Positions 20,283 through 28,763 of a stretch of 64,000 nucleotides of DNA are shown piece by piece. A program made the position numbers and the translations under genes. The stretch is from positions 62,001 through 126,000 of the forward strand of contig NZ_JAATHJ010000008.1 of assembly GCF_012034335.1 (NCBI RefSeq), written 5' to 3'. The DNA is from Alkalicoccus luteus (GTDB taxonomy: Bacteria; Bacillota; Bacilli; Bacillales; Salisediminibacteriaceae). The notes under the pieces were generated by a model. It was given only the letters and a program-made list of their open reading frames with translations. It made no database searches and had not been told where the DNA came from. How positions within the stretch are numbered: the stretch's first letter is position 1; each line of letters opens with the position of its first letter.

Positions 20283-23200
20283 TTAACGGAAATACTGAAT
20301 GAACCCGTCTCGAATTGCCTCTGCTGCACGCTGGCGATATGCGTCAGAGCGCAGCTTTTCCGCATCAGGGGCGTAATCCTTAAAGCCGATTTCAAGCAGT
20401 GCGCTTGGAATCTGTGTCTCGCGAATCACGTGGTAATTTCCGTGATCGACTCGGCGGTAATGGGTCCCCATCTTCGCAACCGTATTGTCCTGCATCACGT
20501 GAGCGAGACGCTCGCTGTTTGATGCCTGGAAGCGGCTGTGCCAGAACGTTTCCGTTCCTCTGGCCGAACCATTGAATACGTTCGTGTGAACACTCAGAAA
20601 TGCATCTGCGCCGGAGCGGTTCGCGATAAACGCCCGCTGGCTTAGAGACAGGAAGATATCGGTGCGGCGAATCATAATCACTTCAGCACCTGCTGCACGA
20701 AGCAGTTCTTCCGCACGGAGACTGATATCGAGTACGACATCCTTTTCCCGCATGCCGCCGCCAATACCGCCCGGGTCCTGAGCGCCGTGGCCGGCATCAA
20801 TAATGACCGTTCGGCCGGCAAGCGGTCCGGAGCTTGCTGGTGTTTTCGTAGCCAGCTGAACATACCCGGCAGAGACATAACCGGTTTTATTGCCATCATA
20901 GCGGATCTGGTGCCAGCTGTTGGCAGACCCGGAGCTGTGTGTCGACAAAATTTCAACTCGCGTGTTCGAGCCTAGGTTGTCTAAAATACCGTGTGACGTT
21001 CCAGGACCGGAGCGAACGTTTAAAGAAGAACCGTTCGTATAGGCAACCTGGTGTGAGCCGTTGAAATCTCCGCCAGGATCCGGAGCAGTGCTTGTGTCGA
21101 TAAAGCTGCCGGATACGAAAGCAGTGCCGCCGTTGAAGCTGATCTGGTACCAGCCGTTTTGTTCACCGACGATCGTAACGACCGTTCCATTCGCCAGGGA
21201 ACCGACAACGCCGTGATTTGTACCAGGGCCGCTGCGGACGTTCAGGGAAGTTGCGGTTACAACTCCTGTCATTGAAACATCTTCAAGCATCGTGGAGATC
21301 GTTTCAAGCGTCGGATCATCGCCGATCCCGTTCACAACGAGACCATTGGATGACTGAAAATCGCGAACGACTCCTGCCGTTACGGATCCATAAGACCCAG
21401 ACGGATTAGAAGGGAAGTTGCCATATCCGAGCTTCGTCAAATTAAGCTTCAGCTCTCTGATATGATCCCCGCTTTTGCCGTTTGAGTAAGCAGAATTCAA
21501 AATGCTGGATACGCTGTCGAGCGTGTTCTGGTTAGGGATACCTGTCACGCTGAGGCCGTAATACTGCTGGAAGTCCTCTACAACACCCATAGTCACCGGA
21601 CCGAACCGGTCAGAAGGGGAAGAAGGGAATGTTCCAAATCCGAGTTTAGTCAGATCAAGCTTCAGTTCACGGATATGCTCACCGGAAGCTCCATCGTAAA
21701 ACGCTGTGCTCAACGCTTCCTGAATCGCGTTCAGCGTAGCCTGATCCGGAATCCCCGTTACAGAAAGTCCGTAAGCTCGCTGAAAATCTTCGACGACACC
21801 CATTGTTACCGGACCGAAGCGGTCAGAAGGTGAGGATGGGAATGTGCCGAATCCGAGGTTTGTCAGGTCAAACTTTAGTTCGCGAATGTGTTCCCCGGAT
21901 GCGCCATCATAAAATGCAGTCTGTAATGCCTGCTCAATCGCATTCAAGGTTGCCTGATCCGGAATACCTGTTACAGAAAGGCCGTAAGCCCGCTGAAAGT
22001 CTTCCACAACGCCCATCGTTACCGGACCGAAGCGGTCAGAAGGAGAAGAAGGGAAGCTTCCGAATCCAAGCTTTGTTAAATCAAGCTTCAGTTCACGAAT
22101 GTATTCGCCGGAAGCGCCGTCGTAAAAGCTGCCTTGCAGCTCAGCGCTCATCAGGTTCAACATCTCATCAGTAGGAAGTCCAGTCACTGGTAAACCGTAA
22201 GCCCGCTGGAAATCTTCGACGACGCCCATCGTTACCGGACCGAAGCGGTCAGAAGGTGACGATGGGAATGTACCAAATCCTAATGCTGTAAGCTCTACTT
22301 TCATGCCGCGAATATATTCCCCGGCAGCACCATCATAAAATTCACCGATTGACGTGACAGTGTAATCCAGACCGCCGACCCCGTCATTCAGTTCTGCTTC
22401 CATCATACGAAGCATTTCATCAGTCGGAAGACCGGTTACTGGAAGGCCGAAAGCCTGCTGGAAATCTTCGACGACACCCATCGTTACCGGACCAAAACGG
22501 TCTGATGGAAAGGTTGGGAACGTTCCAAAGCCTAAAGCAGTTAAGTCCAGCTTCATGCTGCGAATATATTCACCCGAAGCCCCGTCGTAGAATTCGCCGA
22601 TTGATGTGGATGTCTGATCAAGAGCTCCGTAGCTGCCATTTAATTCAGCTTCAATGATGCTGAGCATCTCGTCAGTCGGAAGGCCAGTGACTTCTAGTCC
22701 GTAGGCCTGCTGGAAATCCTCTGTAACGCCCATTGTTACCGGACCGAATCGGTCAGAAGGAGAAGAAGGAAAGCTGCCAAATCCGAGAGCAGTTAAATCC
22801 AGCTTCATGCTGCGAATATATTCACCCGAAGCACCATCATAGAATTCGCCGATGCTCGTAGAAGTTGAATCATTCTCCATCGAGAACATTGAGAATGCGG
22901 AAAACGTTTCTTCTTCCACTTCTTCAAGGCCGTCTTCTTCGTTGGAGTCTTCCAGCCCGTCTTCGGAAGTAACGTCCTCTTCGGAGCTTTCGTCTTCTTC
23001 AAGGCCGTCTTCTTCGTTGGAGTCTTCCAGCCCGTCTTCGGAAGTAACGTCCTCTTCGGAGCTTTCGTCTTCCTCAAGGCCGTCTTCTCCGTTTGAGTCT
23101 TCCAATCCATCTTCAGAAGTGACGTCCTCTTCGGAGCTTTCGTCTTCCTCAAGGCCGTCTTCTCCGTTGGAGTCTTCTAATCCGTCTTCAGAAGCAGGGT

Positions 23201-24161
23201 CCTCTTCAGAGCTTTCGTCTTCCTCAAGGCCGTCTTCTTCGTTGGAGTCTTCTAATCCGTCTTCAGAAGCAGGGTCCTCTTCAGAGCTTTCGTCTTCTTC
23301 AAGGCCATCTTCTTCGTTGGAGTCTTCCAGCCCGTCTTCAGAAGATGCGTCCTCTTCGGAGCTTTCGTCTTCCTCAAGGCCGTCTTCTTCGTTGGAGTCT
23401 TCCAATCGATCTTCAGAAGCAGCGTCCTCTTCGGAGCTTTCGTCTTCCTCAAGGCCGTCTTCTTCGTTGGACTCTTCTTCCTCTTCTACTGCGGCTGCCC
23501 ACACCGCTTCTGCTGTCGTTTCATTGCCGGCAGGATCAAGAAGGCGGAATGTGACGGTCGTATCTTCGTCTGTTTCCGGGAGTTCTGCTGAGAAGCTGCC
23601 GTCTTCTGCTATGTCGACGGTGAGTGCGTCAAAAGCGTCTGCCTCAGCTGTGAGCTCAAGGTGTCCGGCGTGAAGCCCGTAAGCTTCCAGCTCAGAAAAC
23701 GCGGTGCCTGTGCCTGTCTCTTCTTCATTAAGTAACAGCTCCGGCTGTTCACTGAAGTGAATGAATGAGCCGTAACGAACGTCCTCGTCTTCCATGGAGC
23801 CGATGTAGTACCGGCCGTCTTCAAGTTCGAGCTCGACCGTTTCTTCTTCTTCAGTCAGGTCAAATGACCAGCTGAACCCTTCTTCGTCTTCGGTTACCGC
23901 CATCTCGCCTACAAGCCCGTTCTCGTCAAACAATCCCAGTGCAGCTTCATCCGGAGTCTCTTCAAATGAAATATGTAGCTCTTCTTCAAGCTGCTGGTTG
24001 AACAGGGCCGGGGTGACGTCTGCTTCTGCTGTTTCCTGGTCCGGAAACAAATCGTTCATCACTTCTTCGGCCGAGCCGGCAGATGCAGGCAGGGCGGAAG
24101 TCATAAACAGCAGGGAAGCAAGTCCGGTGATGCCGGCTTTTTTTGCCAGATGTTTCTTCAA
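20283..24161 (-). CDS. Large N-acetylmuramoyl-L-alanine amidase with acidic and wall-binding repeats
   Basis: A 1292-residue secreted autolysin starting at TTG 24161 (AAAGGAGCGG upstream). Signal peptide about 1-29 (LPASAGSA). Residues about 30-230 are acidic and unrecognised. About 231-420 holds seven 25-residue copies of SNEEDGLEEDESSEED plus a variable end. About 435-957 has seven wall-binding repeats of a variant type with LGFGTFPSSPSDRFGPVTMG. Two SH3b domains (LNVRSGPGT, twice) span about 965-1100. The C-terminal Amidase_3 domain has zinc-site motifs IDAGHGAQDPGG, a glutamate in MREKD and LSVHTNVF, plus LLEIGFKDY. It cleaves the bond between MurNAc and L-Ala. The gene is monocistronic; an IS element splits its probable terminator. 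Confidence 0.9.
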   Translation of the reverse strand: MKKHLAKKAGITGLASLLFMTSALPASAGSAEEVMNDLFPDQETAEADVTPALFNQQLEEELHISFEETPDEAALGLFDENGLVGEMAVTEDEEGFSWSFDLTEEEETVELELEDGRYYIGSMEDEDVRYGSFIHFSEQPELLLNEEETGTGTAFSELEAYGLHAGHLELTAEADAFDALTVDIAEDGSFSAELPETDEDTTVTFRLLDPAGNETTAEAVWAAAVEEEEESNEEDGLEEDESSEEDAASEDRLEDSNEEDGLEEDESSEEDASSEDGLEDSNEEDGLEEDESSEEDPASEDGLEDSNEEDGLEEDESSEEDPASEDGLEDSNGEDGLEEDESSEEDVTSEDGLEDSNGEDGLEEDESSEEDVTSEDGLEDSNEEDGLEEDESSEEDVTSEDGLEDSNEEDGLEEVEEETFSAFSMFSMENDSTSTSIGEFYDGASGEYIRSMKLDLTALGFGSFPSSPSDRFGPVTMGVTEDFQQAYGLEVTGLPTDEMLSIIEAELNGSYGALDQTSTSIGEFYDGASGEYIRSMKLDLTALGFGTFPTFPSDRFGPVTMGVVEDFQQAFGLPVTGLPTDEMLRMMEAELNDGVGGLDYTVTSIGEFYDGAAGEYIRGMKVELTALGFGTFPSSPSDRFGPVTMGVVEDFQRAYGLPVTGLPTDEMLNLMSAELQGSFYDGASGEYIRELKLDLTKLGFGSFPSSPSDRFGPVTMGVVEDFQRAYGLSVTGIPDQATLNAIEQALQTAFYDGASGEHIRELKFDLTNLGFGTFPSSPSDRFGPVTMGVVEDFQRAYGLSVTGIPDQATLNAIQEALSTAFYDGASGEHIRELKLDLTKLGFGTFPSSPSDRFGPVTMGVVEDFQQYYGLSVTGIPNQNTLDSVSSILNSAYSNGKSGDHIRELKLNLTKLGYGNFPSNPSGSYGSVTAGVVRDFQSSNGLVVNGIGDDPTLETISTMLEDVSMTGVVTATSLNVRSGPGTNHGVVGSLANGTVVTIVGEQNGWYQISFNGGTAFVSGSFIDTSTAPDPGGDFNGSHQVAYTNGSSLNVRSGPGTSHGILDNLGSNTRVEILSTHSSGSANSWHQIRYDGNKTGYVSAGYVQLATKTPASSGPLAGRTVIIDAGHGAQDPGGIGGGMREKDVVLDISLRAEELLRAAGAEVIMIRRTDIFLSLSQRAFIANRSGADAFLSVHTNVFNGSARGTETFWHSRFQASNSERLAHVMQDNTVAKMGTHYRRVDHGNYHVIRETQIPSALLEIGFKDYAPDAEKLRSDAYRQRAAEAIRDGFIQYFR

Positions 24162-24470
24162 TCGATCCGCTCCTTTCGTTCGTTTATCAAAGTGCTGTGA
24201 ATGTCTTGTGTGTCTAGGCTGGATTCATTGTTGCGCGCAGGCAGAAATACGGGATATATTTCAGCTACGATAGTAAGTTTATTACATTCGACAAATTAAT
24301 ACATGCGACTTTTCTTGCGATTCTCCATTGTAATGAACTTGTAACATAAGCACGTATCATTTCGGTTACATTCTCCTGCTAAAGGCAGGAAAATTCCTTT
24401 TCCTATGATATAATATGACGTTGGAAAGTTTGCAGCGAACAGAGCTGTACTTTAAACGTGGGAGTTTTCT
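24162..24470. promoter_or_regulatory. Divergent promoter region; extended -10 box for the glycopolymer operon
   Basis: The amidase and the operon starting at 24471 diverge from here. TGATATAAT at 24406-24414 is an extended -10 element (TG-N-TATAAT) about 57 bases before the start codon; no good -35 is present, as is usual for that class. Just upstream, CCTGC-TAAA-GGCAGG (about 24375-24390) is a small inverted repeat that could be an operator. Confidence 0.5.
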
Positions 24471-25613
24471 ATGAGACATACAGTTAAGGTGCTGCATATG
24501 ACGACGCTGCACCATCCATTAGATCCGCGAATTTACTATAAACAGTGTGCCTCTTTAAAACGGGCAGGCTATGACGTAACCCTTCTTGCCCCGGTACCGA
24601 CTAATACCGAGGAGGGAGATGTGCCGTTTGAGCCGCTCCCGAAATACACGAACCGCTGGAAAGGCCTGCTTTTCGGAACGATTCGTGCCTATTTCCGCGC
24701 AAAGAAACAGAAGGCGGACGTCTACCATATTCACGATCCGGAGCTTCTGCCTGTCGGCTGGCTGCTGAAAAACAAACGAAATCACGTCATTTACGACATT
24801 CACGAAGATTATGAAACCGGCATCGTACAGCGACAGTACTTCACCCGCCCGGTCCGCAAATTCATTGCATCGGTCTATAAAAAGGTCGAAGCGGTTTGCA
24901 CGCGGCGGATGGAGCTTATTCTTGCCGAGAAATACTACTTGGAAAAATACCCGCAAGGTCTTTGCGTATTAAATTATCCGATTTTACAGGAGAAGCTGAC
25001 GGACATTGACCGCTCGTTTCAGCAGGCAGACGGGCTCCTCTATACGGGGAACGTAACGAAGGACCGGGGAGCGATGCAGCATGCAGCACTACCCGCACTG
25101 GATAAGTCGCTCCAAGTTCATCTTTACGGCTACTGTCCGGAAAGCCTCGCAGCTGAGATGAAGCAGCGCGCAGGAGCACACGAGGCGCGTCTTCATCTGC
25201 ACGGGGCCGGAAGCTACGTGCCGAAAGCAGAGATTGATGCGGCTTACGCCCAAAGCGGATGGCTCGCAGGCATCGCGCTTTTCCCGCCAAGTGACCATTA
25301 CATGAAAAAAGAGCTGACGAAGTTTTTCGAATACATGGCCGCCGGACTGCCTGTTATTTGTTCGGATTACCCGAAATGGCAGGCGTTCATGGATACATAT
25401 CAGTGCGGCATTTGCGTGAACCCGGACAGCAGGGAAGAGATCCGCGATGCAGTGGATTATCTGCGTGAACACCCGGAGGAAGCAAAAGCGATGGGGGAAC
25501 GCGGCAGGGAAGCCGTCCAGAGGCACCTGCACTGGGGTCATGAGGAAAAGAAACTGACGGCTTTATATGATAGACTTAACGGAATTGAAGCAGGTGAATC
25601 CAGTGACAATTAA
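24471..25613 (+). CDS. Glycosyltransferase, GT4-like
   Basis: A 380-residue cytosolic GT-B fold enzyme. The N-terminal domain begins VLHMTTLHHPLDPRIYYKQC, with a nucleotide-sugar type DVYHIHDPELLPVGWLL near residue 85. The C-terminal domain has KFFEYMAAGLPVICSDYP near 285 and a late CVNPDSREEIRDAVDYL, the usual GT4 donor-binding features (E-x-x-A-x-G-x-P). It is the first gene of a nine-gene run ending at 36483 in which gaps are 26 bases or less and several genes overlap. Its likely role is adding a sugar to a lipid-linked wall polymer. The sugar cannot be read from the sequence. Confidence 0.85.
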   Translation: MRHTVKVLHMTTLHHPLDPRIYYKQCASLKRAGYDVTLLAPVPTNTEEGDVPFEPLPKYTNRWKGLLFGTIRAYFRAKKQKADVYHIHDPELLPVGWLLKNKRNHVIYDIHEDYETGIVQRQYFTRPVRKFIASVYKKVEAVCTRRMELILAEKYYLEKYPQGLCVLNYPILQEKLTDIDRSFQQADGLLYTGNVTKDRGAMQHAALPALDKSLQVHLYGYCPESLAAEMKQRAGAHEARLHLHGAGSYVPKAEIDAAYAQSGWLAGIALFPPSDHYMKKELTKFFEYMAAGLPVICSDYPKWQAFMDTYQCGICVNPDSREEIRDAVDYLREHPEEAKAMGERGREAVQRHLHWGHEEKKLTALYDRLNGIEAGESSDN

Positions 25614-26394
25614 CCAACCACTCGTCTCCGTCATCACCCCGGCATATAACGCAGCGGGCGTGATCGGTGAAACGATTGAATCTGTACAGAAACAGACGTA
25701 TACGAACTGGGAAATGCTGATTGTGGACGACTGTTCAACGGATGAAACGAGAGAAATCATCCGCAGCTATTCCGCTGAAGACAGCCGCATCCGTCTGATC
25801 GAGCTCCCTGTAAACAGCGGAGCAGCCGTCGCGAGAAATACCGCGCTTGAGCAGGCCGCCGGCACCTATGCCGCTTTCTTAGACAGCGACGACCAGTGGC
25901 TGCCGCATAAAACAGAGCGGCAGCTCGCCTGGATGCAGAAGTACGGTGCAGCTTTCACTTTTTCACAGTATTACGTCATTGCAAGCGACGGCACGGACCT
26001 GGGGCTTGGCGATCTGATCCCGGCCCGCGTCGGCTACAGCGATCTGTTAAAGCAGAACATGATCGGCTGCCTGACGGTGATGGTCGATCTGGAGCAGACC
26101 GGCCCGCTTAAAATGGTGGATATCCGCACCCGGCAGGACTACGTGCTCTGGCTGGAGCTCTGCCGCAGAGGCTTTACCGCCTATGGCATCAGTGAGCCGC
26201 TTGCCGTCTACCGCAGACAGGAAGCATCGATTTCGAGCGATAAGAAAAAGATGGCGAAGCAGAACTGGAAAGTTTACCGGAACATAGAAAAATTAAATCT
26301 GCTCGCAAGCAGCTACTATTTTATGCACTATGCGTGTAACAAATGGAAAAAATACCGACGTGCGTCAACGTCAGGAAACGGCGGTGTCAAGTAA
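25603..26394 (+). CDS. Family 2 glycosyltransferase
   Basis: About 263 residues from GTG 25603, which has AGCAGGTG upstream and overlaps the previous gene by 11 bases; an earlier ATG at 25567 in the same frame is possible. The GT-A core is clear: SVITPAYNAAGVIGETIESV at the start, VDDCSTDE, then AAFLDSDDQW (DxD motif) near residue 90. YVLWLELCRRGF near 185 is the acceptor-side ED-like region. It is likely to add a sugar residue to the same polymer as its neighbours. Translational coupling with the upstream gene suggests matched amounts. Confidence 0.85.
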   Translation: MTINQPLVSVITPAYNAAGVIGETIESVQKQTYTNWEMLIVDDCSTDETREIIRSYSAEDSRIRLIELPVNSGAAVARNTALEQAAGTYAAFLDSDDQWLPHKTERQLAWMQKYGAAFTFSQYYVIASDGTDLGLGDLIPARVGYSDLLKQNMIGCLTVMVDLEQTGPLKMVDIRTRQDYVLWLELCRRGFTAYGISEPLAVYRRQEASISSDKKKMAKQNWKVYRNIEKLNLLASSYYFMHYACNKWKKYRRASTSGNGGVK

Positions 26395-26398
26395 CGTG

Positions 26399-27175
26399 AT
26401 GCGACAATACATGGATGAAATCATGAAACGAAAGGATCTGATCGTTTATCTGATCAAATCCGGCCTGAAAGCAGAGCACCGGAACAGCTATCTCGGCTAC
26501 TTCTGGTGGCTGCTCGACCCGCTTCTCGGCGTGGTCGTTTACTACTTCCTGATCAGCTTTATTCTCGGACGAGGTGGCGAAAACTTCGCTGTCTTCCTCG
26601 TCATCGGACTCGTATCGTGGCGCTGGACGAATACCGTTATAAACAGCTCGGCGCGATCGATTTTGCGCTACTCCTCGATCATTAACCAGGTGTACTTGCC
26701 AAAGTCGATATTTCCGATTACCAAAACGTTTTCACAGATGGTTAACTTTTCGTTCGGACTCGTCATCGTGGCGATCTTTCTCGTCGTCTTTGGCGTCATG
26801 CCAGGCTGGCAGGCGATTTATCTGCCAATTATTATTATCGTACAGCTCGTATTTCTGCTTGCGATCGGTCTGTTTCTCGCGTACATATCCGTTTTTATCC
26901 GGGATATTGAAAACCTGCTCACGCACGTAACGCGAATTTTATTCTACTCGTCCCCGATTATCTGGGAGGGCGGGCGTCTTCCGGACGAGTATCAGTGGGT
27001 GGTCGATATTAATCCAATCGCCCACATCGTCAACTCGTACCGGGACGTGCTCATGTACCAGCAGTCGCCGAACTTTTTTGCACTGTCGATAATCCTCGGC
27101 GTGTCCGCGCTGCTCGTCTATGCATTCCTGTATTACTACAGCCGCAACGAGTACAAAATCATTAAAGCACTTTAA
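26399..27175 (+). CDS. ABC-2 type polysaccharide/teichoic acid export permease
   Basis: About 258 residues from ATG 26399; the frame is open further upstream, but the preceding gene ends at 26394 and this start fits. Six hydrophobic segments are visible, including LGYFWWLLDPLLGVVVYYFL, FSFGLVIVAIFLVVFGVM and IIIIVQLVFLLAIGLFLA, with YSSPIIWEGGRLPDE after the fifth. HRNSYLGYFWWLLDPLL is characteristic of the TagG/Wzm family. With the ATPase encoded 16 bases downstream it should form the exporter that moves a lipid-linked wall glycopolymer across the membrane. Confidence 0.88.
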   Translation: MRQYMDEIMKRKDLIVYLIKSGLKAEHRNSYLGYFWWLLDPLLGVVVYYFLISFILGRGGENFAVFLVIGLVSWRWTNTVINSSARSILRYSSIINQVYLPKSIFPITKTFSQMVNFSFGLVIVAIFLVVFGVMPGWQAIYLPIIIIVQLVFLLAIGLFLAYISVFIRDIENLLTHVTRILFYSSPIIWEGGRLPDEYQWVVDINPIAHIVNSYRDVLMYQQSPNFFALSIILGVSALLVYAFLYYYSRNEYKIIKAL

Positions 27176-27191
27176 GTGAGGGTGTGACAGT

Positions 27192-28727
27192 ATGAGTGAC
27201 AACCAGGCGCCGGAAAACCGCGAAGTCGTGATCGAAGCGAACGATCTCGGCGTGAAGTTTCATTCCGGCAACCGCACCGACGACTATAAATCCTTTGCCC
27301 TCCGTTTTTTAAAGCGGGAAAAAGATCCCGATGCCGGTGAAGAATTCTGGCCGCTTCGGAATGTAAGCTTCAAAGGCTATAAAGGCGAAATACTCGGCAT
27401 CATCGGGTCAAACGGCTCCGGAAAAACGACCATATGCAAAATGCTCTCCGGCATTCTGGAAAAAGATGAAGGAGAGCTGACGGTGAACGGACGCGTTTCT
27501 GCTCTGTTTTCCATGGGAATGGGCTTTGATAAAGAGCTTACCGGCAGGGAAAATGCGTATTTAAACGGGATGATGCTCGGCATCTCCAAACACCGCATCA
27601 ACGAATTCATCGATGATATTCATGAATTTTCAGGCCTCGGCAAGTTTCTCGACCGCCCTACTAAAACATACTCCAGCGGAATGAAGGCACGCCTCGGATT
27701 CAGCGTCGCCGCTCACCTGGAGCCGGAAATATTAATTCTCGATGAAGCGCTCAACACCGGTGATGCAGCTTTCGGACAGCGGGCGGCAGAAAAGATGAAA
27801 GAGCTCGTCGAAAAAGCGAAGATGGTCATTTTGGTAACGCACAGCTTGAAATATGCGCGCCGGAACTGTGACCGGCTCATTTGGCTCGATAAAGGCGTCA
27901 TCCGCGCAGACGGGGATCCGAAGCGCGTCACGAACCTGTACAAGGAATCGGTACCGGAGCGGAAGCCGCGTGCGCAAAAAAGGCTCGACATCGAAAAAAC
28001 GCAGACGACGATCAAAGACCAGACGATTGTGCGGGCTGACAATATCGGTGTACGTTATGACGTCAATAAAGAGGAATTCTGGGCCTTAAAAGAGAATTCA
28101 TTCACGATCAAAGAAGGCGAAGTTGTCGGCATTATCGGTCATAACGGAGCGGGCAAAAGCACGCTTTGCAAGCTGATGACGAATATTCTCACACCTGATG
28201 AAGGAAAGCTGGAGCTGCACGGCGAAACAACATCGCTGCTCGGTTACGGCACCGGCTTTAACACGCAGCTGACTGGCCGGGATAACATTTATTTAAACGG
28301 GATGCTGCTCGGTATTCCGAAGAAGAAGATCGATGAAGACTACGATCAGATCGTCGACTTTTCCGGCATCCGCCGGGCGATTGACAAGCCGGTCAAGAAC
28401 TACTCAAGCGGGATGCAGGCGAGGCTCGGCTTCAGCATAGCGGCTACACTCAAGCCGGATATTTTCATCCTTGATGAAGCGCTCTCAACCGGTGACATTG
28501 CCTTCAAGCAGAAAGCGAGCGAAAAAATCCAGGAAATGATCGAGATGGCGAAGTGCGTCATTATCGTTTCGCACAGTATGGGCTTCGTGGAGAAGATCTG
28601 CACGCGTGCGATCTGGATGGACCAGGGCAAGATTTTGTACGACGGTGATCCGAAAGAGGCTATCGCCCGCTACAAGGAAAAGTACAACGTGCAAAAGAAG
28701 ACGAGACTGAAACCGCGGAGCTCCTGA
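27192..28727 (+). CDS. ABC exporter ATPase with two fused nucleotide-binding domains
   Basis: A 511-residue protein, about twice the size of a typical Wzt/TagH ATPase core. Domain 1 (about 1-250) has GSNGSGKTT, YSSGMKARLGFS and ILILDEALNTGD. Domain 2 (about 270-511) has GHNGAGKST, YSSGMQARLGFS and IFILDEALSTGD. Both keep a late switch histidine (VTHSLKYA, VSHSMGF). Both have the Wzt-specific LTGRENAYLNGM / LTGRDNIYLNGM segment. Both sites look intact, so one polypeptide may supply the NBD pair normally made by a homodimer. No substrate-recognising C-terminal domain is evident. Partner of the permease at 26399. Confidence 0.92.
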   Translation: MSDNQAPENREVVIEANDLGVKFHSGNRTDDYKSFALRFLKREKDPDAGEEFWPLRNVSFKGYKGEILGIIGSNGSGKTTICKMLSGILEKDEGELTVNGRVSALFSMGMGFDKELTGRENAYLNGMMLGISKHRINEFIDDIHEFSGLGKFLDRPTKTYSSGMKARLGFSVAAHLEPEILILDEALNTGDAAFGQRAAEKMKELVEKAKMVILVTHSLKYARRNCDRLIWLDKGVIRADGDPKRVTNLYKESVPERKPRAQKRLDIEKTQTTIKDQTIVRADNIGVRYDVNKEEFWALKENSFTIKEGEVVGIIGHNGAGKSTLCKLMTNILTPDEGKLELHGETTSLLGYGTGFNTQLTGRDNIYLNGMLLGIPKKKIDEDYDQIVDFSGIRRAIDKPVKNYSSGMQARLGFSIAATLKPDIFILDEALSTGDIAFKQKASEKIQEMIEMAKCVIIVSHSMGFVEKICTRAIWMDQGKILYDGDPKEAIARYKEKYNVQKKTRLKPRSS

Positions 28728-28763
28728 TGCCGCGCCATTCCATGAAAGCAGGTGACCCGATTC

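Noticed and set aside
22852-23673. 273-residue Ser/Pro-rich ORF on the plus strand
   Set aside because: It is the antisense of the 75-bp acidic repeat of the amidase; its composition (SSSRPSSSLESS) is the mirror of Glu/Asp codons and it has no ribosome site.
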